A DNA stretch of 64,000 bases, taken from NCBI RefSeq assembly GCF_028009165.1, contig NW_026611618.1:992001-1056000 (forward strand), written 5' to 3'. The translations under genes were made by a program, and so were the position numbers. Source of the stretch: Akanthomyces muscarius (Eukaryota; Ascomycota; Sordariomycetes; Hypocreales; Cordycipitaceae). The notes beneath the pieces were generated by a model, which saw only the letters and a list, made by a program, of their open reading frames with translations, was not told the origin of the DNA and made no database searches. Of the stretch, positions 46,055 through 57,414 are shown piece after piece; the first letter of the stretch is position 1, and every line of letters begins with the position of its first letter.

Positions 46055-47742
46055 ATGACTGCCAAAGCTTCTTGCATCCGCAGGGCCCAGCCCCTTACCG
46101 TCGTTATCAAACTAGGTAAGCATTGGCTCCCTTATCTTTCAAGATGTTCCTATCTTTGGAGTTGATCTATCTCTGTGTCTCTTATTCGCCCGCCTTTACT
46201 CACACACCCATCACAGGCACTAGTTCGATTGTCGACGAAAAGACTCATGAGCCTCTCCTGCCTATCCTGACCTTGATTGTCGATACCGCTGTCAAGCTTC
46301 GCAAGGAAGGCCACCGAGTCGTCATCGTCTCTTCCGGTGCCATTGGCGTTGGTTTGAGACGCATGGACGTTGATCGCCGTCCCAAGCATCTGGCCCAGCT
46401 TCAGGTACGAAACACCCCAGCAGAAGCAAATAAATCACGCTGTTCCCTCCAAACTGACTTTTTTCTACTCGACAGGCCCTGGCTGCTATTGGACAGTGCC
46501 GTCTCATTTCCCTCTGGGACAGCCTGTTTAGTCACTTGGACCAGCCTATTGCTCAAATCCTTCTTACCAGGAATGACATTGCCGACGTAAGCACACCCAC
46601 CCACCATCGCCCGATCGTGGTGCACCCCTCCATCGTCACTTTAGATCCGCGCTAATCGGCAAATCTGTCTCGCAGCGCACCCGTTACATCAACGCCCAAA
46701 ATACGTTCAACGAGTTGCTGGACATTGGCGTTATTCCCATTGTCAACGAAAACGATACCCTCGCCGTGTCGGAAATCAAGTTCGGTGACAATGACACCCT
46801 TTCCGCCATTACCGCGGCCATGATCCACGCCGACATGCTTTTCCTCATGACGGATGTCGACTGTCTCTATGACAAGAACCCCCGTTCGCACGCTGATGCC
46901 CGTGCAATCGAGGTTGTCGATGACATTGGCGCTCTCGAGGCTGATGGTGAGTTTCATCTACATGCGCACAATACCTAATACTATGCTAACTCACAATGAC
47001 AGTGTCGAGTGCTGGCTCCTCCGTGGGCACCGGTGGAATGGCTACCAAGATTATTGCTGCCAAGCTGGGCACCTCGGCTGGCGTGACGACCATCATCACT
47101 CGGTCGTCGAATCCTGGCAATATCCTGGGCATCGTCAACTACCTCTACAGCTCTCCCAGATCCTCGGTGATAGAGGATCCTGACAACGTCAACCCCCTCT
47201 CCCGCACCACTTCCTTCAGCCTCTTGTCCTCGGGTCTTGACCAGAACGGCCCGCCCCTTCACACCCGCTTCCTTCCTTCTAGCGATCCCATCCGCGATCG
47301 CCACTTCTGGCTCCTTCACACTCCCAGCCCCCACGGCACCGTCTACATTGACGCCGGCGCCCACAAGGCGCTGCTCGGCAAGGCCGGCCTCCTGCCCGTC
47401 GGCGTCGTCGACGTCGAGGGCAACTTTGCCTCGCACGAGCCTGTGCGCATCGTGGCCGTAAACCGCCGCAAGACGCCCGGCCCCGACGGCAAGATGTGGG
47501 ACGGCGTCCCCGAGGAGGTTGGCCGCGCTCTGGTCAACTACGCCTCGACGGAGATTTTCCGCATCATGGGACACCAGAGTGCCGACATTGGCGAGCTGCT
47601 CGGCTACGCCGACAGCGAGTACGTCGCCCACAGATCGCACATTGCCTTTCTTCGCAATAACAGCCGTCCTGTGTCACCCGTCGTCCCGATCAAGGTCCTC
47701 AACAGCAGCCGGCCCGTGTCTCCCATCGTCCCGATTGCCTAA
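46055..47742 (+). CDS. PRO1: Glutamate 5-kinase (proline biosynthesis)
   Basis: Five exons: 46055-46115, 46217-46404, 46476-46586, 46676-46946 and 47003-47742; 456 residues. The amino-acid kinase fold shows [14 protein letters not shown] (split by intron 1), [62 protein letters not shown] and [18 protein letters not shown]-terminal PUA domain follows ([19 protein letters not shown]). It phosphorylates L-glutamate to glutamyl-5-phosphate with ATP, the first and feedback-regulated step of proline synthesis in the cytosol. As in yeast the reductase is a separate gene, absent here. The last 25 residues contain a tandem duplication of SRPVSPxVPI, beyond the PUA fold. Confidence 0.95.
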
Positions 47743-48268
47743 GCATCAGGACCAGCACATATATCTACTATAAATGGCATATAAAGCATACCAGAGATGC
47801 TATGGAGTTTGGAAAATAGTTTTATCATTTGATGGCACATGACGATGTCTTTTTTTCAGTTTCACCAACTTTTTTAGATTGAATACTTGTACTCTGGCTG
47901 TTTTCTCTCAACTTGCCTTCCAAAACACTGTGACGGTTATGTTTGTTACACAGAGAACATGTGTTGTCCACCAGCAGGCCGCTTCTTATCGCAGTTATTC
48001 ATATTGTAGTTGAAATTTGAACCTAGCAAACGCCTGTATATGTAAATGGTGCAAAAGAAATGTTCACACAACATGTCCATCCATGCAACTGAATTTTGGT
48101 AACCCCCAACGCCGAAGTCCCATTTCTAGTGGTATAAAACCTTGACAAAAAATCGCTGTGTGCTTTTTCACTATTTCCCTGCCACTTCAACCGAGTCACT
48201 GTGCATACTTTTTTTGCATTGCATTGCATCGTGGTCCGTCATATCGTGCTCCTCGCTCTCCCGCTCGC
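47743..48268. other. Convergent intergenic region (PRO1 / NIP7)
   Basis: A 526-bp AT-rich spacer between two gene ends. No gene is seen. Confidence 0.5.
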
Positions 48269-48902
48269 TTAACCAGTCGCAAACAGGTTGTCCTCGTCGC
48301 GCAGGAACTCGCCGCAGTCGGCCTGGCGGAAGACGACGATGCCAGTCGGGTCGAGGCGGCGCGACTCGGCGGTGCTGCGGGCGGTGACGCCGAAGCCGAG
48401 GGGCGTGTCGTTCATGTTGTAGACGACGACGCCCTGGTGCTCGGGGCAGTCCTCGGACCAGCGGCCGATGTGGGCCTTGACGACGTTGCCGCCGTAGAGG
48501 AAGGGCATCTCGCCGTTGCTCTTGATCCAGACCTTCCAGCGGGCGTGCTCGCCGAGAATGGGGAGGGCGGTGATGTGCAGGCGGAACTTGCCCGTCTTGG
48601 TAAACTTGCCTGTTGAGAAATGTCAGCAAGGTTGCCGTGTAAGTTGTCGTTTTTTTTAATCGTCCGCATAACATACCGAGACAGATTCCTAGAGACAGCA
48701 GATTGTCGCGCGCCATGGACGTGGCCAGGTTGGCGGTCGAGAGGAGGACATAGTAGACTCGGTTGCCCTGCAGGCGAAAGACGTAGCGGTCGGCGCTGGG
48801 GGAGTCGTCGAGCGGCGCGATGAGGTTCTTGAGAGAGCTGCCGGTGTAATTGGCGAGCTTCTCGAATAGGGTCTTTGTTTCTTGTTCGGTAAGAGGACGC
48901 AT
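48269..48902 (-). CDS. NIP7: 60S ribosome biogenesis factor NIP7
   Basis: Two exons, complement of 48677-48902 and 48269-48609, 188 residues, near the family's 180. The N-terminal domain starts MRPLTEQETKTLFEKLANYT. Conserved blocks are DRYVFRLQGNRVYYV and, across the intron, SLGICLGKFTKTGKFRLHIT. The C-terminal PUA domain contains VWIKSNGEMPFLYGGNVVKA, HIGRWSEDCPEHQGVVVYNM and PLGFGVTARST. Nip7 binds pre-60S particles and is needed for 27S pre-rRNA processing in the nucleolus. It is divergent from the glycyl-tRNA synthetase gene, pairing two protein-synthesis genes over a shared 770-bp promoter region. Confidence 0.96.
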
Positions 48903-49672
48903 CTTGGCTGTGGAATTTGAGGTTGATGATGGACGCAGCAAATCGGCATATAGCAAGAAAAAAGTTGTCGCACCAGACTGGCAGAAAAAGTTATTGTGGG
49001 GACTCTGCGAGCGCAGCCAGTGGGAGGAGCTTGGAGCGCTGGTTCGCCTGCCTCAGCGCCTTGGGTACCTGAGCTGCGACTGTGTTGGCCTGGAAGTCCA
49101 CTAATACTGGTAAGACGCGCTCTGGATTGGAGATGCGGCGTCAAGTCAGGCTAGAACCCCTTTCCAACTACCTATTGTACGACGCGCCGGCACCACCACA
49201 ACACCTCTGTACTATAGTCTCATGATCCATTGTCGATTACACGCTTGCTTCAGCATATTGTAGCGCATCTATTTCGTTCCCAGTCTTCCAGCCCGTTCTG
49301 CGACCCGCCTCGAAAAGGTCCCTCGCCGCGACAGACGCACTGCCGACCCGCTCTCATTGAAAGCTCGCTTTTTGCTACTTCTTCCCGGTGGAGAAGCCAA
49401 GTTGCCAAACACTTTTTTTACGGAGAGCACTGAGAAAAAAATTGTTACAGCGCGCCCTCCACACTGTTGCTCCCAGTTACAGTGCAAGACACTCTGCCCT
49501 GAGTCACCCAACCAACCGCCACACGACCCCTCCTTCGATCCCTTGGGACAGCTCCGGCGCACGGCACCCAAGTTTTTCTTTTCGTGACTCACGCAAGCTC
49601 TTCCAAGACGTTCCAATCGTCTCCAATTACATTCCTGTCCTTTTTTAAAGAGTCATTGGGAAAGCCTTGTGA
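48903..49672. other. Bidirectional promoter of NIP7 and GRS1
   Basis: A 770-bp spacer between divergent genes. No gene is seen. The GRS1 side is pyrimidine-rich. Confidence 0.5.
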
Positions 49673-51970
49673 ATGAATTCCATCCGTCACTTGTTTTCTT
49701 GCCCAGCAGCTCCACTCCGATACAGCACTTGCAGCCACAGCTTGTCGATAACCCGCCACATACAACACCACCCCGCCTTGACCTGCCGCACACATCGACA
49801 ACCAACGCTCCCGCGACAACCACAACGGTGCTTTTCCACTGCGCCAGCGCGATACGCCTTCCAAGCATACCGATCCAAGACGAACCAGCAGAGATCGCAC
49901 GCCGCCATGACGTCGCAAGCCACGACCCTCAAGGGCCAGCCCCTCGACAAGCCCGTCCTCGACGCCATGCTGCGCCGCCGCATGTTCTACACCCCGTCCT
50001 TTGAGATTTACGGCGGCGTCGGCGGTCTCTACGACTACGGCCCGCCCGGCTGCGCCCTCCAGGCCAACATTGTCGACATTTGGCGCAAGCACTTTGTGCT
50101 CGAGGAGGACATGCTCGAGGTCGACTGCACCGCCCTCACCCCTCACGATGTCCTCAAGACCAGCGGCCACGTCGACAAATTTTCCGATTTCATGTGCAAG
50201 GACCCCAAGAATGGCGAGATTATGCGCGCCGATCACTTTGTCGAAGCTGTCCTCGAGGGCCGTCTAAAGGGCGACAAGGAGGCTCGTGGCGAAAAGGTCG
50301 AGGAAAAGGACGACCCCAAGAAGAAGAAGAAGAAGACCAAGACCGAGGCCGTCAAGCTCGACGACGCCGTCGTTCAGGAGTACGAGGAGGTCCTTGCCAA
50401 GATTGACAACTATGGCGGCCCCGAACTCGGCGAGCTCATCAAGAAGTACGACCTCAAGAACCCCGCCACCGGCCTGCTGCCTTCGGATCCCGTTGCCTTC
50501 AACCTCATGTTCCAGACCTCTATCGGTCCCAGCAGCAATCTGCCCGGGTACTTGCGCCCTGAGACCGCCCAGGGACAGTTCCTCAACTTTGCCAAGCTTC
50601 TCGAGTTCAACCAATCCCAGATGCCCTTTGCCTCTGCCTCGATTGGCAAGTCGTACCGCAATGAAATCTCGCCCCGCGCCGGTCTTTTGCGCGTCCGCGA
50701 GTTCCTCATGGCCGAGATTGAGCACTATGTTGACCCCGAGGGCGGCAAGAAGCACAGCCGCTTCCACGAGGTCGAGAACATTGAGCTCATCCTGCTCGAC
50801 AAGGGCACGCAGCTGTCTGGCAAGACGACCACCAAGACGATGACCATCGGCCAGGCCGTCAAGGACGGTGTTGTCGACAACGAGACGCTGGGCTACTTCC
50901 TGGCCCGCATCCACCTGTTCCTGAAAAAGATTGGTGTGGACATGAGCAAGATGCGCTTCCGCCAGCACATGGCCAACGAAATGGCCCACTACGCCTGCGA
51001 CTGCTGGGACGCTGAGCTGTACACGACCACTGGCTGGGTCGAGTGCGTTGGCTGCGCCGACCGCAGCGCCTACGATCTGACGGTGCACGCCAAGAAGACT
51101 GGCGCTCCCCTGCTTGTCCGCGAGCGCCTGGAGCAGCCCCGCGTGATTGAGGAGTGGCAGGTGGACATTGACAAGAAGAAGTTTGGTCCCCTGTTCAAGA
51201 AGGACGCCAAGGCAGTCGAGACGGCTCTCGAGGCCACGACGCAGGAGCAGCGCGAGGCGTTTTCCAAGCAGCTGGCGGACGGCGGCAAGATCTCGCTCGA
51301 TGTCCCCGGCGTCGGCGACGGCAAGGCCGAGGTGACGAGTGACTCCATCAAGATTGAGTTCCGCAAGCGTGTCGAGAACACGCGCGAGTTTACGCCCAAC
51401 GTCATCGAGCCTTCTTTTGGTATTGGCCGTATCCTGTACTCCCTGATTGAGCACAACTTCTGGACTCGCGGCAGTGATGGCAGCGACGAGGCCCGTGGCG
51501 TAAGTGACTTTGCTGATCCACAATTTACGTTGAATGGATGACGAGACAACATTTACTAACATGCACTTTTTTAGGTTCTGTCCTTCCCTCCCCCCGTGGC
51601 GCCTACCAAGGTCCTGCTGGTGCCTCTGTCCTCCAACGCGCAGTTCAAGCCCGAGGTGCGCAAGCTGTCGCAGCGCCTGCGCGCCATTGGCATCTCGAGC
51701 CGCGTGGACGACTCGTCGGCGAGCATCGGCAAGCGCTACAGCCGCAACGACGAGCTGGGTACGCCGCTGGGCATCACGGTGGATTTCCAGACGCTGCAGG
51801 ACCAGACGATTACGCTGCGTGACCGCGACTCGACGACGCAGGTGCGCGCGGACGAGGCCAAGATTCTCGAGGCTATTAAGAGCCTGGTGGACGGCAGCAA
51901 AGACTGGGCCCAGATCCTGACGGAGCTGCCCAAGTTTGAAGGCCAGGAGGTGGAGGTTGCGCAGCGATAG
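49673..51970 (+). CDS. GRS1: Glycyl-tRNA synthetase, predicted dual cytosolic/mitochondrial
   Basis: Two exons, 49673-51499 and 51575-51970, 740 residues from the first ATG. Residues 1-78 are rich in Arg/Ser/His and nearly lack acidic residues, a typical mitochondrial presequence. The conserved protein starts at Met79 (49907). Class II synthetase motifs are clear: the RRRMFYTPSFEIYGGVGGLY start, SYRNEISPRAGLLRVREF (motif 2), VIEPSFGIGRILYSLIEHNF (motif 3), and the anticodon-binding domain (VAPTKVLLVPLSS) in exon 2. A Lys-rich insertion (about residues 200-225) matches eukaryotic GlyRS. The enzyme charges tRNA-Gly. The first ATG has T at -3 and the second sits in GCCGCCATGA, with no ATG between them, fitting leaky scanning to make both forms. 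Confidence 0.96.
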
Positions 51971-54549
51971 ATGCGTAGAGGTTGAAGAATTATAAAGAAG
52001 AAAAATATTAGATTAAGATATATGATGAATGATGTAATTCAGGCAGAATTGACGTCATTATGTATATGTGATTACTTGACCAGATTGGTTTGTGTATGCA
52101 TGCGATGGCCGGTTGGGAAATCATTTCGAAACATGAAGGACATGATGCGCATGTCGCTTGAAAAAGTTGGGCTTCAACATTGGACTACCTGAGGCCCGTC
52201 CGGTTTCCGAACAATATGAAAATGACGACGCACGTCGTAATAAGAGTTCGAGCCAGAAACAAACCAAGTGTCGTCCTTTGTTTCGCGAACAAGCCATGTC
52301 AAGCGGGCGCAGCATGGAAAAAGTGAAACGGCTAGATTTCTTAGCGTGTTTGCGGGCTGGGCCAGCTGATGATCATGGCATGTTGCTTCCAGAAAGAGTC
52401 CTCCGACGTCGAGCGTGTGATGTTGAGAGTCATTTTTTGTTCTTTCCAGGGATCAATCTACGTCACCTTCTTGGCTCAAAGGAGAATTGCCATGGGGGGT
52501 TTGGGGGGTCGAAAGGTGATCTAGTTAAACAAGTATGTTGTTACACCTCAAGGTGAGCTGGTGGTGAGGCTGTGGCGAAGGAGACAGAGGCCAGCGGTCG
52601 TTTCAGCTACGGAAGAATTGACAGCGAGGGGGTTTTTTTTATCTGCAACAGGCTAGGGAACTACATGTCATGCAACGTTGAACTCCATATTCTGCACGCT
52701 TTTCTTTTTGTCAGATTATTTGTATCGTGTGTGGTTCGCATACCAATCAACGACTGTAGTCGAGGAGTGAGTATACGCTGTTATGAGGGCCGTTTGATGT
52801 TTGTTTAATTTCGTTTGCAGCAAAAGTCGACTGATATTTTTTTGTATATAATGTGACATTTGATATCATTTTTACTCACGAAGGGATGTGGAGAGCTGAG
52901 GACGGGTTCTGGGGCCGTGGCGCAATCGAAATGGTTTGTGTTCTCTGGAGCAGTAGTGGGTGGAGGAATGACAGCCAGAGTCGGTAGATGGGAAACGACG
53001 TGATTTGTTAATATGTTATTTGATTTCCTTGTAATATTGCTTCGGGGGTGTAAATCGGTGGGACGAGATGGCATTGTTGGCAAGGAACTAACTAGTGTTA
53101 GCTCGTTGGCGGGCCGGCGATGGGCTCCCGCGACATGGTATTGTTTCTGGCTTTTTGGGCTCACCTTGTTAGCATGGACACGGACAATCACGATTGGAAT
53201 ACATGGTTACTTGATGGGAAAGCGGCATTGGAATATACTATGTATAAACTGGCAGCGGCAGGAGTTCAAGTCTTGTGGCCCCGCTTCCGTCGTTGTTGGC
53301 CCTGCGATTTGGAAAGGAGGGGCAACCCAACCTCTGCACAAAAGGCGGTTGAACTGGAGGCAACTACATTTTGGTGCAGATCCGTGCAGCGCCAGAGAGA
53401 TGCAACGTTTGCTACCTGCCCAGGAGCAAAGGTACCAGCACAGAGCCGCTAGAAGAGTTTAATTTGTCGAGTCCTTGGCTTAGCACCTTGAAGACGACAG
53501 CGAACCCTAAGGATAAAGAAAAGTGTTCCCTCTGCGTAGAAAGTTTTTAACTACTGATACAAGACAGTGAGCTAGCCCGCCAGTGCCATCAGTGCACCAC
53601 TAATCTTGCTCGGGCGCATCCCCCGTAGACCCCCTGTCCCGCAGTCCGCAGCCCACTAAAAGGGCAGCCCACCACCCCCCTGGACGGACAAGCGAGCCCG
53701 CTGTCTGTCGCCGGGCGCGTCCGCTGAAAGGCTGACTGGCTGGCTGACTGGGGGGGCCTGGCCTGGGCTGCAGGTGGCGGCTGCGGACGGTCCTCTTCCC
53801 CTTCCAATATGGGCTGGCCTTTGACCTCTGTCCTCCTCTCCTCTCCCCGGCTTGCCGCCAGCCAACCTCGTCCCGCCATCATACCACAAGCACCACCACT
53901 TCAAGCCCTTTGATCCTGGAGGCTTGCTCGTGTCGATTCTTTTTTTTGTGTGAATCCGCCATCATCGCGCCGCACGCTCCCAGGCGCCTCTTGATATAAC
54001 GTCCGGCCCGCCTACCTAGTCGCGAAGCTTTCCGCCGCACTACCTGCTGTGCCGTACCAGATACCCCCGCTCTCCTGCTTCTCCTCTTCATTTCCGCCAC
54101 CGTTGGCTCCAGAGACAGAGAGAGAGAGAGCACCACCACCACCACCACCACCACCAGCGGTAGCCCACCAGACCGCCTCCCTCCTCACAACCACATGTGT
54201 CCACCCCAACTACGCTCCTCATCTCTGGCCTTGGATCTTTTGCCCCTTCTTCCTTGCAGCACATAGCGAACTTGTGTCTTCTTTTTGTATTTCTGCGCGC
54301 TTGGTTTGGTCCTCTTTGCTCGTCACCGCTGTGCGCCGTTGCCGCCTCTTCTCGCTACGACGCCCGCCCGTCTGTTTCCCTCTGTCGCCAACGTTGCCGC
54401 ATCTACAAATCCCGTCTGCCTCGTGCGCCACGATCCTCTTGCCGGACGAGCGTTGCCGGTTCTTTGGAGTCCCTCTGTTGCTCGCGGCGCCATTGGACAG
54501 CATTACACATGACCTAATTTTGCTTCCATAATACTAAATCTAATTCAAA
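51971..54549. other. Gene-free interval of about 2.6 kb
   Basis: Lies between GRS1 and CLA4, both on the plus strand. The right-hand 700 bp is pyrimidine-rich and looks like the CLA4 promoter and leader. ORFs at 52158-52556 and 53120-53452 were considered and not supported. Confidence 0.5.
54113..54156. repeat. GA and CAC microsatellites in the CLA4 leader
   Basis: A GA run followed directly by about nine CAC triplets, roughly 400 bp upstream of the CLA4 start codon. Confidence 0.85.
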
Positions 54550-57414
54550 ATGTCGCAAAACAGGTACGCCTCGTCCTCGCGAGCCCCTCTTCCCAGTCCT
54601 TCACCATCTTCCCCGGCCTAGGCCCCATACCCATATCCCCAGACCATCTGCGCATTATGCTCTCCAATCATCCCGTGGCTGACGTTCTCTTGCTTCTCTT
54701 TGCAGTGTATACTCGTCGGGCCAATTCATGAACCCGGGCCCCGCGCCACGCCCCCCAACCGATAGACCCCGGCTCAACCTCATGCCAAACACAAATAACA
54801 TGCCCGGCAGCATGTCGTCTAGCAGCATGTCCAGCAGCATGGCCAGCAGCATGGCCAGCATGGCCATTTCGCCAATCCCGGGTACCGCCACCTCGACATA
54901 TTCCGGTTCCACCATTTCCCTGCCCATTGCTCGCCAGCAGACTAACCCCGCGGACGGCATGGGCGGCGTGGCCATCAAGAAGGAGGGCTGGGCCTCGGTC
55001 AAGGAGGGCAAAACCTTTATTCAGCCATGGAAGCAAAAATATCTCATTCTTCGCAAAGAGTCCCTCGATTTCCACAAGACAGAGGGCGGCAAGGTCTCCT
55101 ACACAATCTACCTCAAGGACGTACTCAACGTTGGCCGAGTCGAGACCACCGGCATCATTTTTGAGATTAAGCGCAATCTAGTCGGCGCTTCCAACAACCC
55201 CGGCGACGACGACGGTCAGACCAAAACACTTCAGATTAAAGTCAAGACTGACGATGAGCTCTACGAGTGGATCGATTTGATCTATGGCGCCTCCCCCAAC
55301 ATGGGTGGCGTCAGCAATCCCACCAACTTCTCTCACGCCATCCACGTCGGCTTCGATTCCAATACCGGCCAGTTCACCGGCCTGCCTCCTGAGTGGTCCA
55401 AGCTGCTCAACTCATCCGCCATTACCAAAGAAGACTACTACCGCAACCCCCAGGCGGTTTTCGAAGTTCTCGATTTCTACACTGACCTAGCTAAGCGCAC
55501 CGAGAACCCCAACCAGTACCCTTCTCTCACGCCTACGCCTCCCGCCGCCGCTCAGGCTCAGAAGCAGCTTGGCTATGCCGGCGCCGGCATTGCCCCTCCG
55601 CGTCCCGCGCCTCCTACCCCTCAAGGAGGATCCGCTTACAGTTTGGCATCCTCACAGTCTAGCACCAATGGCGCTCGTCAAGCTGAGCAGCTCCAGCACC
55701 AGCAGCACCAGCAGCACCAGCAGCACCAGCAGCACCAGCAGCACCAGCAGCACCAGCAGCAACAGCAGCAGCTCCAGCAACAACAGGCGCAGCAACAACA
55801 GCAGCGCCAGCAAATGGAAAATGCCAGAAAGGAGGAGCAGCGCCAAAAGCAGCTCGAGCAGGAACGTCGTGAGCTGGCAGAGTATAACGCTTCTCTGCCT
55901 CAACACAAGACCCCGCTGGCTCGACAAGAAGTCGGCGGTGGCTACTCAACCGATTCGCCTTCGCGCGACCAGCCCGAGCGATTCAACCCCACCAGAGCTG
56001 CTCCGCCTGCTCCCAAAGGTTCTCAAAACCCTCAGCAATTGCGCGCGCAGCGTCCTGCGCCTGCACCTCCCTCCAGTGGCGGCTCCTCGCGGCCTCCTGT
56101 CAACCAGCAGTCAAGCGCCAGTCGCGATCCCAACGGCCAGCGTTCTCGTGAAAACGGTCCCTCCAACCCAGGCCCTCGCTATCAGCCCAGCAACCAACAG
56201 GGCCAGCAGCGACCTCCTCAGGGTCAAGGCCAAGGCACCTCCCGCTTGCCTGCGCCTGTCAAGCCTCTGAATGTGGCCCCTAAGCCCTCTCAGAATGCCC
56301 CTCCCAGCGACTCGGTCAAGGCTGCCGAGGCTGCCCTGTCCAAGCCCGCCGAGAAGAAGCAGGATGTCCGCATGTCGACCATGTCCGAAAATGAGGTCAT
56401 GGCCAAGCTCAAGGAGGCCGTGTCCAAGGACGACCCCAACCTGTCGTACTCGAAGCAGAAGAAGATTGGTCAGGGTGCTTCCGGATCCGTTTATGTTGCC
56501 AAGATTAAGGAGACTGCTGTGGGCATCGCCCGCGATGTCCTGCGCCAGCAGGGCCCCAGAGCTCAAGTTGCCATCAAGCAAATGGATCTCGCCCACCAGC
56601 CTCGCAAGGAGTTGATTGTCAACGAGATCATGGTCATGAAGGACAGCCGACACAAGAACATTGTTAACTTTCTGGACGCATTTTTGCGCAACAACAATGC
56701 GGAACTCTGGGTCGTCATGGAGTACATGGAGGGCGGTGCGTTGACCGACGTCATTGACAACAACCCATCCATTTCTGAAGAGCAGATTGCCACCATCTGC
56801 CACGAGGTAAGACCAAGCTGGCACTTGCTCCGCATACAATGCTGACTTTGATAGACTTGTCGTGGTCTCCAGCATCTTCACAGGCAGCATATTATCCACC
56901 GTGATATCAAGAGTGACAATGTCCTCTTGGACGCCCGCGGCAATGTCAAAATTAGTATGTTGATTTCTCCTGGGCCTTGGTTCCATTTTACTGACATAGT
57001 GTAGCCGATTTTGGTTTCTGCGCCAAGCTCACGGATGCCAAGTCGAAGCGCGCCACCATGGTTGGTACGCCATACTGGATGGCGCCAGAGGTGGTTAAGC
57101 AAAAGGAATACGGATCCAAGGTGGATATTTGGTCTCTCGGTATTATGGCGATTGAGATGATCGAGTCTGAGCCACCCTACCTGAACGAGGAGCCTCTCAA
57201 GGCCCTGTACCTGATTGCTACCAACGGCACGCCTCGCCTCAAGAAGCCAGAGAAGCTGAGCAAGGAGCTCAAAGCTTTCCTGTCGGTCTGTTTGTGCGTG
57301 GACGTCAAGAGCCGTGCATCGGCAGATGAGCTGCTCGCGCACGATTTCCTCAAGCATGGCTGCCCTCTCGGTACGCTGGCGGATCTATTGGCCTTCAAGA
57401 AGCACGCCAAATAG
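54550..57414 (+). CDS. CLA4: CLA4-type p21-activated kinase (PH-CRIB-kinase)
   Basis: Four exons: 54550-54563, 54706-56806, 56855-56954 and 57005-57414; 874 residues. The first coding exon is only 14 nt (MSQN plus two bases). Domains in order: a Ser/Met-rich N-terminus; a PH domain at about 85-190 ([20 protein letters not shown], ending [14 protein letters not shown]); a CRIB/PBD Cdc42-binding motif at about 205-240 ([16 protein letters not shown]); a Gln/His run and Pro/Gln-rich linker; and a STE20-type kinase at about 582-860 ([51 protein letters not shown]). The PH domain separates Cla4 from Ste20. It is a Cdc42/Rac effector for polarity, septation and hyphal growth at the plasma membrane. 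Confidence 0.96.
55694..55815. repeat. Coding CAGCACCAG/CAG repeat in CLA4
   Basis: About seven 9-bp CAGCACCAG units encode a Gln-His-Gln run, followed by CAG/CAA-rich sequence giving near-pure polyglutamine between the CRIB and kinase domains. Copy number is likely variable between strains. Confidence 0.9.

Noticed and set aside
50264..51562. 432-codon ORF antisense to GRS1
   Set aside because: A shadow of the strong codon bias of GRS1 (few antisense stops); no protein-like features, and the sense frame is clearly the synthetase.
53120..53452. 110-codon ORF between GRS1 and CLA4
   Set aside because: Looked protein-like over a short stretch but no family, no promoter or intron support, and another frame is equally open.
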